Origin: Bacillota bacterium
Lineage (GTDB): Bacteria; Bacillota; Sulfobacillia; JABLXB01
Reading direction: 5' to 3'
DNA length: 64,000 nt
Assembly: GCA_013178305.1 (NCBI GenBank)
Contig: JABLXB010000001.1
Span: 874,253 to 938,252 of the forward strand
Each line of letters starts with the position of its first letter. The stretch's first letter is position 1. The position numbers and the translations under genes are program-made. Below the pieces are notes generated by a model, which had not been told where the DNA came from, made no database searches, and was given only the letters and a program-made list of their open reading frames with translations. Positions 41,607 to 49,744 of this stretch are shown here, piece after piece.

Positions 41607-41993
41607 TACGCCTTGCCGCCGCCGTTCGAAGGCTGCCGGGCAGCTCGGTCAGGAACCTGCGGAGGAGCCTGATGGCGCTGGGAAGGCCCGGCGTCCAGTC
41701 GTCGAGCCCGACGATGGACAGGACCCGCAATGGGGAATCCGATCTCCGGGAGGATTTCGCCAGCGACCTGGGCCGACCGCTCGGCGTGATCAACCCCCGG
41801 TGCCCTGTATGGCTCGAACGCTCCTATTATCGTGCAGGAACGCGGCCGCGAACAGGACGTCCGCGTCTACGCTCATGTCCTCGCCGGCCGCAACGTCGAG
41901 TGCGACGTCGTATACCCGCCCGGAGTGCGCCGGGCCCCAGGCGGGGTGCTGGAACTTTCCGGTGAGCTCGAGTATCCGCTGTTTCCAGTCCAT
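41590..41993 (-). pseudogene. Remnant of an HD-domain phosphohydrolase-like protein
   Basis: From ATG 41993 the frame reads MDWKQRILELTG...GPAHSGRVYDVAL and AAAFLHD, the HD-domain pattern of H...HD. After FLHD (about 41835) the reading continues one frame over as IGAFEPYRAPGVDHAERSA, then near 41735 shifts again to RVLSIVGLDDWTPGLPSAI and RRFLTELPGSL. At least two frameshifts and an internal loss are needed, so it is a pseudogene. No clear gene is seen in 41994-42229. Confidence 0.6.
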
Positions 41994-42229
41994 GTGTTTC
42001 GAATTGGCCGCCGGGAGTTGGGGTTCCTGCCGAATTGGGGAAACCAACCCGGGCAGATGGACACCGCCGCGCCGATCAGATATGATACATATGCTGTTTT
42101 CGCCCACGGCTCGCGCATTTTCCCATGGCGGAGCCGCTTCCTTTTGCGGCGGGTCCGGGTGAGTCCGGGCGGGTTCCGGCGGGGGTAGTCAAGCACGACA
42201 AGGATGGACCAGGGGCGAGGCGCCAGCAT

Positions 42230-43459
42230 ATGTCGAACACCGAAAGCCATCTGAAAAACACGATAGCCGCCATGCTGGCCATACTCAAGACCCCCCGGAT
42301 CGCCCTGGTCCGGCCCTCAGTCAACCTGTTCCTGATGCGGTACATGGGCAAGTTCCGGTTGAAGAGGGTGGGCGGCAATCTCATACTGCATTCCCACCTG
42401 CCGCCGGTGAATAGCAAGGCCTTTGCACGGTTCGTCAACGAGCAACTCGTAGGCAGGTCGGCCGGCCCCTCCCACGCGCAGATTGGGCTGACCAGCGCCT
42501 GCCCGCAGCACTGCGGCTGCTGCTACAGCAGGCGCCGCGCCGGCCAGCCGGTGGACACGGAAACAATAATCAAAGCCATCCGAGACCTGAAGCGCCTGGG
42601 TGTCTTCTGGCTGGGGTTCACCGGCGGCGAGCCGCTGCTGAACAGGGACATCGTGCGGATTACCGGGAGTGCCGGCGATGATTGCGCCATCAAGCTGTTC
42701 ACCACCGGCTGCGGCCTGACCAGGGAACTGGCCGCCGGCCTGCAGCGGGCCGGGTTGTACTCCGTGTCCGTCAGCCTGGATCACCCGGAGGAAGCGGTGC
42801 ACGATCAGGGGCGGGGCTACCCGGGCGCCTACCGGGCCGCCCGGCGGGCCATAGACACCTTCCTGGACCTGGGCACGGTGCATGTCGCCGTCTCGACGGT
42901 GCTGACCAGGGAAATGATCAACAGCAGCCAGGCGGAGGATTTCCTCGGGTTCCTGGAGGGCCTCGGCATCCACGAAGCCTGGCTGAGCGAGGTCAAGCCC
43001 TCGGTCCCAGCCTGCTGGAACAGGGAAGCGGTAATCACCGAGGCGGAACGCCTGAAGCTGGTTGACTTGCAGGACCGCCACAACCAAAAGGGGAAAATGA
43101 CTGTCAACTACCTGGGCCACTTCGAGGGCAGGGAGCACTTCGGCTGCAACGCCGGAAGCAAGATGGTCTACGTCGATGCCTCGGGCGAGGTCGGCCCCTG
43201 CGTGTTTACCCCGATGACCTTCGGCAACTTGCGGGAACGGCCGTTGGCCGAGATCGTCCGGGAGATGCGCAAGCGCTTCCCATCGGGGGATAGTTGTTTC
43301 ATCAACGATAATTACGAACTGCTGAAGCGGCATCACCGCGGACGGATGCCGCTGGGCCGCGAGGAAACGCTGGCCATCCTGAAGGAAGCCCGCTTCGGGC
43401 CTCCCGCCGGGTTCTTTCAACTACACGGCAAGGGGGACCGGGGGAGGCGGGCGAGATGA
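42230..43459 (+). CDS. Radical SAM protein with SPASM-like C-terminal cysteines
   Basis: Encodes 409 residues; ATG 42230 is the best start (GGGGCGAGG upstream), though the frame extends back to 42125. The radical SAM cluster motif CPQHCGCC gives Cys91, Cys95 and Cys98, followed by GGEP at 132-135. The C-terminal part has Cys306 (FGCNAG), Cys324 (GPCVF) and Cys356, which suggests an auxiliary cluster of SPASM or twitch type. Such enzymes modify peptides or activate small substrates by radical chemistry. It is the first of four overlapping genes ending with an Fe-S flavoprotein. No precursor-peptide gene is evident nearby. Confidence 0.88.
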   Translation: MSNTESHLKNTIAAMLAILKTPRIALVRPSVNLFLMRYMGKFRLKRVGGNLILHSHLPPVNSKAFARFVNEQLVGRSAGPSHAQIGLTSACPQHCGCCYSRRRAGQPVDTETIIKAIRDLKRLGVFWLGFTGGEPLLNRDIVRITGSAGDDCAIKLFTTGCGLTRELAAGLQRAGLYSVSVSLDHPEEAVHDQGRGYPGAYRAARRAIDTFLDLGTVHVAVSTVLTREMINSSQAEDFLGFLEGLGIHEAWLSEVKPSVPACWNREAVITEAERLKLVDLQDRHNQKGKMTVNYLGHFEGREHFGCNAGSKMVYVDASGEVGPCVFTPMTFGNLRERPLAEIVREMRKRFPSGDSCFINDNYELLKRHHRGRMPLGREETLAILKEARFGPPAGFFQLHGKGDRGRRAR

Positions 43460-43911
43460 TGAGGTACTACCGGCCCATAAGCCTTACCGGGGCGCTGGCT
43501 TTTGTCGCTGTTGGAGCGCTATTCCTGATCAGGCCGGACCAGGCAATCGCCTTCTTCAACCGCCAGGCCGGCCATGTTGGGATGCCGGGCCTGCCGCTCG
43601 CGGATCTGCGACTGACAGAGCTGCCGCTTTCGGGCCTGAACTTCTACGTCGTGCTTGCCGTGGCGTACATGTACCTGGTGGCCTTACTGGCGCTGGCGAT
43701 GTTCCTCCATCCCGGGCAGAGGTTATACCCGCTGCTACTGGCGCATGGCAAACTGGCCTCCGCCGCACTGTCTTTTTACGTCTTTTTCTCCCAGCTGCGC
43801 GCCCTGATCTTCCTGGTCAACGGCGTGGTTGACGGGCTGATCGGCCTGGTCGCCTTGTACTTCTATTTCGGATTGAGGTCCGAGTCGAGGAAGGCTGGAT
43901 CCGGGTCATGA
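43456..43911 (+). CDS. Four-span integral membrane protein of unknown function
   Basis: Encodes 151 residues from ATG 43456, overlapping the radical SAM stop by four bases. Hydrophobic spans at about 8-27, 62-82, 90-112 and 115-138. Polar conserved-looking residues are few (FFNRQAGH after the first span). I do not recognise the family; a DoxX-like or small carrier fold is possible. Its place between soluble redox enzymes suggests that the pathway substrate or product is membrane-associated. Confidence 0.65.
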   Translation: MMRYYRPISLTGALAFVAVGALFLIRPDQAIAFFNRQAGHVGMPGLPLADLRLTELPLSGLNFYVVLAVAYMYLVALLALAMFLHPGQRLYPLLLAHGKLASAALSFYVFFSQLRALIFLVNGVVDGLIGLVALYFYFGLRSESRKAGSGS

Positions 43912-44468
43912 ACTGGCGGTTGGCGCTCCTGCGGCTATACTTGCCCGCCGCCATTAAGCGTGACAAACTGCGGGAACTGGTCTCCCTCACCGCCGACGCT
44001 TTCGGGTGCGCTGCCCCGGGCATGGAGGGGCTCAGCTATCGGGATTGCCTGCGCCGGTATGCCCTTTTCACCAGGGAGCAGGCGGAAAAGGCCCTGGAAC
44101 GGGGGTCCGGCCTTCCGGAGATCCGGGACCGGCTCTACCGCAACGCCCACCGGTTTGGACAGGGAATAAGACAACAACTCGGCATCGCAGGGCCGGGAGA
44201 AGCGGTTGCGGCGATGCGATCCCTCTACCGGGCGATAGGGATAGATTTCGCGGGTGAATTGCCGGGGGGGTTGCCGGGCGAGGTGGTCATCGGCAGGTGC
44301 TTCTTCAGCCGTTTCTACTCCGAGGGGGTCTGCCGGTTGATCTCCGCCCTGGACTCCGGGGTCGCAGCCGGGATTTCCGGCGGTGGTCAATTGGAATTCT
44401 ACCAGCGCCTCAGCGAGGGGCACGAATGTTGCCGGGCGCAGTTCCGGTTCAAGGGGGAGGCCGGATGA
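43908..44468 (+). CDS. Unknown protein with conserved cysteines
   Basis: Encodes 186 residues from ATG 43908, overlapping the membrane-protein stop. Mostly helical N-terminal half (YRDCLRRYALFTREQAEKAL), then VIGRCFFSRFYSEGVCRLISALDSGVAAG and a C-terminal EGHECCRAQFRF with a Cys pair. The Cys placement recalls L-2-amino-thiazoline-4-carboxylate hydrolase-like proteins, but the resemblance is weak. Its overlaps on both sides show that it belongs to the radical SAM operon. Confidence 0.6.
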   Translation: MNWRLALLRLYLPAAIKRDKLRELVSLTADAFGCAAPGMEGLSYRDCLRRYALFTREQAEKALERGSGLPEIRDRLYRNAHRFGQGIRQQLGIAGPGEAVAAMRSLYRAIGIDFAGELPGGLPGEVVIGRCFFSRFYSEGVCRLISALDSGVAAGISGGGQLEFYQRLSEGHECCRAQFRFKGEAG

Positions 44469-45766
44469 AGCAGGCCGTCATTGTTGGCAGCGGCGCGGGC
44501 GGCGCCACCGTGGCCAGGGAACTGCAGGGGCATTTCCAGGTTACCGTGCTGGAGGCGGGACGGGAGTTCCGCCCGTTTGCCCGCGACCTTGTCCTGTTGG
44601 AGAGGCTGAAGAAAACCGGCCTGTTCTTCGACGAGCGGCAAGTCCAGCTGTTGTTCCCGTCCATGCGCGTCAGGAAGACGGTCGACAACATGGTGCTCGT
44701 CAACGGCGTTGGGCTCGGCGGGACGACCACCATATCCGCCGGCAACGCCATCCGGATGGATCGGGACCTGCTGGCACTGGGCATCAACCTGGACGCCGAG
44801 TTCGCCGAACTCTTCCGGGAAATACCCATCACCACCAGCCACATGGGACGCTGGCGGGAAGTGACCCGGCGCCTATTCGGCGTCTGCCGGGAAATGAACC
44901 TTAGCCCCTATCCAATCCCAAAGATGGGGCGGTACGAGCGATGCGTCAACTGCGGCCGGTGCGTCCTCGGTTGCGCCCGCGGGGTGAAATGGGACAGCAG
45001 GCAGTTCCTGCATATGGCCCTGAACAGGGGCGCCAGGGTTGTTACCGGCTGCCGGGTGGAAAGGGTCGTGCTTGAAGGTGGCCTGGCCACCGGGGTGCGG
45101 GCGCGGCAGGGGCGGCGCGAGGTGTTCTACCCGGCCGATCTGGTGGTGCTGGCCGCCGGCGGCCTGGGAACGCCGGTCATCCTGCAGAACTCCGGCATCG
45201 CCTGCGAAGCGAGGCTATTCGTGGACCCGGTGCTGTGCGTGGCTACAGAATGGCCCGGCGTCATGCAGAACAGGGAAATGACCATGCCGTTCGTCGTGCA
45301 GATGAACGGCTACATCCTGTCGCCCTACTTCGACTGGCTGAGCTTCTTTTTCAACCGGAACTACCGGTACCCCGCCGGCGACACACTGGGCATGATGATC
45401 AAGCTGGCGGACGACAGTGTTGGCAGCATCTCCGCGGGGAAGATAGACAAGATGCTGACCGAATCCGATCGCGCCAGGTTAAGCGACGCGGTGGACGTTT
45501 GCGCCGAGATCTTCCGGCGGTTTGGAGTGCGGGTGGGGCCAAGGAAAGAGCGGCTCTTCCTGGGCACCATCAATGCCGGTCACCCCGGCGGCATGCTGCC
45601 GCTCACCGAACGGGAAGCGGTCACGATGCACCACTCCAGCCTGCCGCCGAACCTGTATGTGGCCGACGCCACACTGCTACCCAGGTCCCTGGGTAACCCG
45701 CCGATACTGACGATCATGGCCCTGGCCAAGCGGATCAGCGCGGTGTGCGCGCGGGGCGCATGGTGA
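44465..45766 (+). CDS. GMC-type FAD oxidoreductase with a predicted [4Fe-4S] motif
   Basis: Encodes 433 residues from ATG 44465 (AGGGGGAGG upstream), overlapping the previous stop by four bases. The FAD Rossmann motif is VIVGSGAGGATVARELQG (5-22). VLVNGVGLGGTT is GMC-like, and the C-terminal VADATLLPRSLGNPPILTIMALAKR is the GMC FAD/substrate end. Between them Cys160, Cys163, Cys166 and Cys170 form CxxCxxCxxxC, a ferredoxin-type cluster motif that ordinary GMC enzymes lack. It probably passes electrons between FAD and a cluster while oxidising or reducing an alcohol or lipid-like substrate. Partner enzyme: the operon's radical SAM protein. Confidence 0.82.
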   Translation: MKQAVIVGSGAGGATVARELQGHFQVTVLEAGREFRPFARDLVLLERLKKTGLFFDERQVQLLFPSMRVRKTVDNMVLVNGVGLGGTTTISAGNAIRMDRDLLALGINLDAEFAELFREIPITTSHMGRWREVTRRLFGVCREMNLSPYPIPKMGRYERCVNCGRCVLGCARGVKWDSRQFLHMALNRGARVVTGCRVERVVLEGGLATGVRARQGRREVFYPADLVVLAAGGLGTPVILQNSGIACEARLFVDPVLCVATEWPGVMQNREMTMPFVVQMNGYILSPYFDWLSFFFNRNYRYPAGDTLGMMIKLADDSVGSISAGKIDKMLTESDRARLSDAVDVCAEIFRRFGVRVGPRKERLFLGTINAGHPGGMLPLTEREAVTMHHSSLPPNLYVADATLLPRSLGNPPILTIMALAKRISAVCARGAW

Positions 45767-45899
45767 TTACGCGGGACGCTGCGTGACGTGACGGGTTCTC
45801 GAGATGGGTTCGGGAGGCGCACGGTGATGTGGTTGGGTTCGCCGGATTCGACGGCTTCAGTGATTGAGAGGCGCGACACCCCCGAACGTCACTCCGTCT

Positions 45900-46235
45900 C
45901 TACTTCAATCCGAGGCTGTGGTGGATAGCATCATCGACCTTGAGCATTATGCGTGTGGAGAGATGTCCGATCTTGTTCAGAAGACGCTCCTTGTCAACAG
46001 TGAGGATCTGGTCAAGCTTGATTGTGCTCCTTTGAGGAAGGCCGCTATCCTCCGGTTCAACGATCACCTGGAATGGATACGAACCCCTGATGGTGGTGGT
46101 TACCGCGGCGACTATTGTGGTCGAGGAATGGAGATTGCCGATATCATTCTGGATGATGAGCGCCGGCCTTGCACCTGTCTGCTCGTGCCCCCTGCCTGGC
46201 GACCAATCGACCATGTAGAAGTCCCCTCTATTCAT
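45900..46235 (-). CDS. MazF/PemK-family toxin endoribonuclease
   Basis: Encodes 111 residues from ATG 46235 with GGAGGTGG upstream. MNRGDFYMVDWSPGRGHEQTGARPALIIQND is the MazF N-terminus with the catalytic arginine region; later come TIVAAVTTT and TIKLDQILTVDKERL with the conserved serine/threonine-leucine-aspartate-Q element. It cleaves mRNA at short sequences when the antitoxin is degraded. It overlaps the antitoxin gene by eight bases. Confidence 0.9.
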   Translation of the reverse strand: MNRGDFYMVDWSPGRGHEQTGARPALIIQNDIGNLHSSTTIVAAVTTTIRGSYPFQVIVEPEDSGLPQRSTIKLDQILTVDKERLLNKIGHLSTRIMLKVDDAIHHSLGLK

Positions 46236-46470
46236 CGCGGAGGACCACCTCCGCCTGTGCGGGAAGACATGACTCAGCGACCCGCAAGTTTTCTGCGGCG
46301 CACTGCCTGTATCCCTCGGCCATCCGCGCCTCGACCTCGGCTCGCTCCGCCCCTTCAATGATGTCCGCGATTACCTTGCTGCGGCATGCCTTGGTCCTCT
46401 TGGCGCGGCGGTCCACGAAGGCGGCCAGACCCGCTTCGAGCGTTATCGTGACCCTTACCTTCCGGCTCAT
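46228..46470 (-). CDS. Ribbon-helix-helix antitoxin of the MazEF-type pair
   Basis: Encodes 80 residues from ATG 46470 (GAGGTG six bases upstream; a GTG at 46479 is the alternative). The N-terminal MSRKVRVTITLEAGLAAFVDRRAKRTKACRSKVIADIIEGA is a ribbon-helix-helix DNA-binding domain; the acidic, helical remainder should wrap the toxin. It would repress its own promoter with MazF. Confidence 0.82.
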   Translation of the reverse strand: MSRKVRVTITLEAGLAAFVDRRAKRTKACRSKVIADIIEGAERAEVEARMAEGYRQCAAENLRVAESCLPAQAEVVLRDE

Positions 46471-46648
46471 CACAGTCACCTCATGGACATCATATCATAC
46501 TGGGTGTCATACGATCTATCACATGATGCTTGCATACTAGCCTTCTGTACTTGCCGTCATCGACTCAATGGGAAGGGAGAGGAGCTCAACCTGGAGAAAT
46601 CGAGGTCAACAATGGTGAACAAACTCCGAACTTGAAAGGGGAAGCCGT
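46471..46648. promoter_or_regulatory. Divergent region upstream of the toxin-antitoxin pair
   Basis: On the minus strand GTATGA occurs twice in direct repeat (within 46495-46515), close to TATGAT elements that could serve as a -10. Direct repeats at this position are typical operators for ribbon-helix-helix antitoxins. Nothing else is evident. Confidence 0.3.
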
Positions 46649-47257
46649 GTGTACTACCCCGACGACTACATCTACCAACTGCGCGTGGAACTGAAGAACA
46701 GCAAACCTTGCATCTGGAGGCGGGTACAGGTACAATCCTGCATTACCCTTCCCAGGCTCCACAAGGTGCTCCAGGCAATCATGGGTTGGTGGGACTACCA
46801 CCTATACCTCTTCAGCATCGGGCCCACGGAATACAGCGAGCCAGATCCTGACGGGCTTTTTGAGTTCACCGATGTTAGATACGTACGTCTCAACAAGGTC
46901 GCGCCACGGACAGGCATGGCATTCATCTACGAGTACGACTTCGGGGACGGATGGGAGCACATAGTGTCGGTGGAGAGCGCGTTTCCACCCGCCGCCGGCA
47001 TCAGGTACCCGGTCTGCACCGGTGGCGAGCGAGCCTGCCCACACGAGGATTCTGGAGGGATCTCGGGACACGAGAGAATCCTTCGAATCCTGAGGCGTGG
47101 GCGGGACCAGGAGTACCGTGATACAAGGACATGGCTCGGCGAAGACTACGATCCCGGGGCGTTCAGCGTCGAAGAAGCCAACAGCAGGCTCGAACGCATA
47201 AGAAAAGTCATGGAGAGGTCGACAGCCGCCCTGTCGCGGACGAAGCGCATGGGATGA
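46649..47257 (+). CDS. Plasmid pRiA4b ORF-3-like protein
   Basis: Encodes 202 residues from GTG 46649 with AAAGGGGAA upstream. The fold markers are YQLRVELKNSKPCIWRRVQV, LPRLHKVLQAIMGWWDYHLYLF, FIYEYDFGDGWEHIVSVE and CTGGERACPHEDSGG. All are characteristic of the pRiA4b ORF-3 family (PF07929). The family occurs in plasmids and accessory regions and its function is unknown. It is adjacent to the toxin-antitoxin pair but transcribed divergently. Confidence 0.85.
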   Translation: MYYPDDYIYQLRVELKNSKPCIWRRVQVQSCITLPRLHKVLQAIMGWWDYHLYLFSIGPTEYSEPDPDGLFEFTDVRYVRLNKVAPRTGMAFIYEYDFGDGWEHIVSVESAFPPAAGIRYPVCTGGERACPHEDSGGISGHERILRILRRGRDQEYRDTRTWLGEDYDPGAFSVEEANSRLERIRKVMERSTAALSRTKRMG

Positions 47258-47344
47258 TCCATCTGATGACGCCTCGCGGCCTGACGGCCCACGGTCGATG
47301 GATTCTCAACTGCCGGCGCTTGCAGTCGCCGTCCGGCGGGGGTG

Positions 47345-48838
47345 TCAGCGCACGGTGACCCGGAACACTGTCGCCCCCGGCTTCGACTCCACGGCGATGT
47401 CGCCGCCGTGTGCCTTCGCGATTTCCCGGGCAATGGATAGGCCCAGGCCGGCGCCCCCTGTCGCCCGGGACCTGGACGAATCCGCCCGGTAGAAGCTCTC
47501 GAATAGGTGCGGCAGGTCGGCCGCGGCAATGCCCGGGCCGTCGTCGCTGACCTCGACCACGAGCAGGTTTTCGTCGCGGGGCCGTTCGGCCGAGCATTCG
47601 GCCGATCGCCCGGTTGATGATCCTGTCGATGGTTTGGTCGATCGTCCGGTCGATAGTTCGACCGCCACGGACACCCGAACCCTCGATGAGGCGTACTTGA
47701 CGGCGTTCTGGACGAGGTTGTACAGCATTGTCTCGAACCACTCGGGCTCCACTCGCCAGCTGCCGGCGCCGGCTGGCGTCTTCGAGTCACCCGCCACCTC
47801 GGAGCCGCCCGGCGTCTCGATGGTGATGCCCCTCGCGGCCGACTCTTCCGCCAACCGCGTCGCCACCGACGTGATGATACGATTCAGGTCAGTAGGGACC
47901 CGTTTGATCGTCGCGCCGAGTTCATCGTAGCGGCGCAGGTCGAGCAGCTTCCGGCCAAGATCGTTCAGCCTGTCCACCTCCACATCCACCTGCGCGAGAA
48001 AATCGCGCACAGTGGCGGGGTCGGCGTCCGGGGCGTCAAGCAGCCCCTGGGCCAGGGCCTTTAGCGAGGCGAGCGGAGACCTGAGCTCGTGCGAGGCGTT
48101 GTTGATGAACGTGCGTCTCATGGCATCCACGGAACGCAGCCTCTCCGCCATATGGTTGAACGCGTTGACGACATCGTTTATCTCGCTGATCCGCTCGGGA
48201 GCCAGGTTGCAGTCGAACCGTCCATGCCCCACCGTCACCGCCGCCTCCCTGAGCCTCCTGAGGGGGCGGGTGATGGTTTCCGTTATCACGTACGCGACGC
48301 ACCCGAACAGCGCCGCGACGATCGCGCCGGAGAGCGCCAGCCTGGAGCGCGCGGCGACGAGTTGCTGGTATATCGCGTCTATGCTGATAGACAGGAATAC
48401 CAGCGCCCTGACGCTCCCACCCTCGAATACCGGAACGCTCACGTAGAGGGCCCTCCCCCCGGGGGTGACGGCCGCCCGCGTTTCGGTCTGGCCCTGGAGC
48501 GACAGCCCTACCTGTTCATGCTCCATGCGCTGGCCGAGCATCTCTCCATACCCGTCGGCGATCACGGTCCAGCCGGTGTCGATGAACAGCACCCTCGCGT
48601 GGAGGTCGTTTGAGAGGCGGGCTGCGAGCTCCCCCAGTTCCCTGGGGCCACCGTTCAGGGAAAGCGCCTCCCGCAACGAATCCGCAGCCAGGTTGGCCGC
48701 CAGTATCCCGGCGGCCCGCTTCTCCTCCATGGCCGCCCGTCCCAGGTCCCATAGCGACAGGGTCGCCATCAGGATGCTCACGAGCACTACGGTGACGGAT
48801 ATGCTCAGGAAAAACCGCCATTTGAGGCTATTGAACAA
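47345..48838 (-). CDS. Membrane sensor histidine kinase (two-component system)
   Basis: Encodes 497 residues. First span at about 8-30, an extracellular sensor region of about 130 residues, second span at about 167-187, then HAMP (190-240), phospho-acceptor His250 in NNASHELRSPLASLKAL, and the ATPase with N-box LYNLVQNAVKYA, G1 SDDGPGIA and G2 GGAGLGLSIARE. It phosphorylates the response regulator seven bases upstream. A tetrapeptide-repeat insertion (six copies of S-[TA]-x-x) lies in the ATPase domain between the N-box and G1. Confidence 0.93.
   Translation of the reverse strand: MFNSLKWRFFLSISVTVVLVSILMATLSLWDLGRAAMEEKRAAGILAANLAADSLREALSLNGGPRELGELAARLSNDLHARVLFIDTGWTVIADGYGEMLGQRMEHEQVGLSLQGQTETRAAVTPGGRALYVSVPVFEGGSVRALVFLSISIDAIYQQLVAARSRLALSGAIVAALFGCVAYVITETITRPLRRLREAAVTVGHGRFDCNLAPERISEINDVVNAFNHMAERLRSVDAMRRTFINNASHELRSPLASLKALAQGLLDAPDADPATVRDFLAQVDVEVDRLNDLGRKLLDLRRYDELGATIKRVPTDLNRIITSVATRLAEESAARGITIETPGGSEVAGDSKTPAGAGSWRVEPEWFETMLYNLVQNAVKYASSRVRVSVAVELSTGRSTKPSTGSSTGRSAECSAERPRDENLLVVEVSDDGPGIAAADLPHLFESFYRADSSRSRATGGAGLGLSIAREIAKAHGGDIAVESKPGATVFRVTVR
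47582..47653 (-). repeat. 72-bp in-frame minisatellite (six 12-bp units) inside the kinase gene
   Basis: Six successive 12-base units encode STGR, STKP, STGS, STGR, SAEC and SAER. Unit boundaries fall at the TCG/TCA serine codons. The length is a multiple of three, so copy-number changes would keep the frame. Confidence 0.75.
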
Positions 48839-48844
48839 GAATGG

Positions 48845-49525
48845 TCACACCCTGGGAGAGTAGTAGCCGACGGCCCACTGTGTCAACACGTACTTCGGAT
48901 TGGCGGGATCGTCTTCGATCTTCTTTCGCAAACGGCCGACGCACACGTCAACGGTCCGTTCATCATAGTAGTCGTCGCCCCAGACGAAGCGCAGGATATC
49001 GGAGCGCGCAAACACACGGCCCGGGTTCCTGACCAGCAGCGAGAGGACGTCGAACTCCTTGGGCGTGAGTTCGATTCTCCGCTCTCCAATCCGGGCGAAA
49101 CGCCCCATCAGATCGAGGCGCAAATCCCCGAGACTCAGGGCTTCCCCGTTGCCGCCGGGTGCTCCCGTGACCCTCCGAAGGACCGCCCTTATCCGCGCGA
49201 TGAGTTCGCGGGTGTTGAAGGGCTTCACCATGTAGTCATCGGCCCCGATCTCGAGGCCCACAATGCGGTCGACGTCGTCGCCCTTCGCGGTCAGCATGAT
49301 CACCGGCACGGCACTCCTGCGCCGCACCGAACGGCAGACTTCGAGCCCATCGATCCCGGGGAGCATCAGGTCCAGGACCACGAGATCGTACTGCCCGCCG
49401 GCGATCTTCTCGAGTGCGGTCAGGCCGTCCGCGGCGGTATCGACGAGGAACCCCTCCCGCGAAAGGGAATAGGCCAGCCCCTTCACCAGGCCGATTTCGT
49501 CGTCAACCAGCAGGAGTCTGTACAC
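48845..49525 (-). CDS. OmpR/PhoB-family response regulator
   Basis: Encodes 226 residues from GTG 49525 with GGAGGGTGGG upstream. Receiver domain with acidic pair near residues 8-9, phospho-acceptor Asp52 (LVVLDLMLPG), Thr in MLTAKGDD and a Lys near 101. The C-terminal winged helix has the OmpR form ELTPKEFDVLSLLVRNPGRVFARSDIL and DERTVDVCVGRLRKKIEDDP. It is activated by the downstream kinase; no dedicated target operon is obvious, though the GerMN and L,D-transpeptidase genes lie just upstream in the opposite direction. Confidence 0.94.
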   Translation of the reverse strand: MYRLLLVDDEIGLVKGLAYSLSREGFLVDTAADGLTALEKIAGGQYDLVVLDLMLPGIDGLEVCRSVRRRSAVPVIMLTAKGDDVDRIVGLEIGADDYMVKPFNTRELIARIRAVLRRVTGAPGGNGEALSLGDLRLDLMGRFARIGERRIELTPKEFDVLSLLVRNPGRVFARSDILRFVWGDDYYDERTVDVCVGRLRKKIEDDPANPKYVLTQWAVGYYSPRV

Positions 49526-49677
49526 GTCCCACCCTCCGCGAGGCCGCTCGCGTGGCTGCCCGAATGCCCCCGAATGGCCGTCCGCGCAGCTGCCGGAACT
49601 GCCGCCCGCGCGGCGCACGCCGCGCACCCCGAGTATTCGCCGGGCTGTCGACGCTCACCCTTCCATGTCACACTTTC

Positions 49678-49721
49678 GTCATACTCTCGGCGGGTGTTTT
49701 GTCAATGTTGCCTGGTATATT
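49678..49721. promoter_or_regulatory. Divergent promoters for the two-component genes and the GerMN gene
   Basis: Minus strand: TTGACA (49705-49700) and TATGAC (49683-49678) are separated by 16 bases, a good sigma-A promoter for the response regulator with a leader of about 145 bases. Plus strand: TGGTATATT at 49713-49721 looks like an extended -10 (TGnTATATT) for the GerMN gene, whose ribosome site follows within 20 bases. Confidence 0.5.
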
Positions 49722-49744
49722 AGGGCTTGTGGGAGGGAGTTCTC

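Noticed and set aside
42230-43459. Known RiPP cluster (for example ranthipeptide or sactipeptide) at the radical SAM gene
   Set aside because: No small Cys-rich precursor gene or RRE-domain protein is visible next to it, and the partner enzymes are not those of known classes.
49699-49721. TTGTCA/TATATT as a plus-strand -35/-10 pair for the GerMN gene
   Set aside because: The spacer would be only 11 bases; an extended -10 without a -35 is the better reading.
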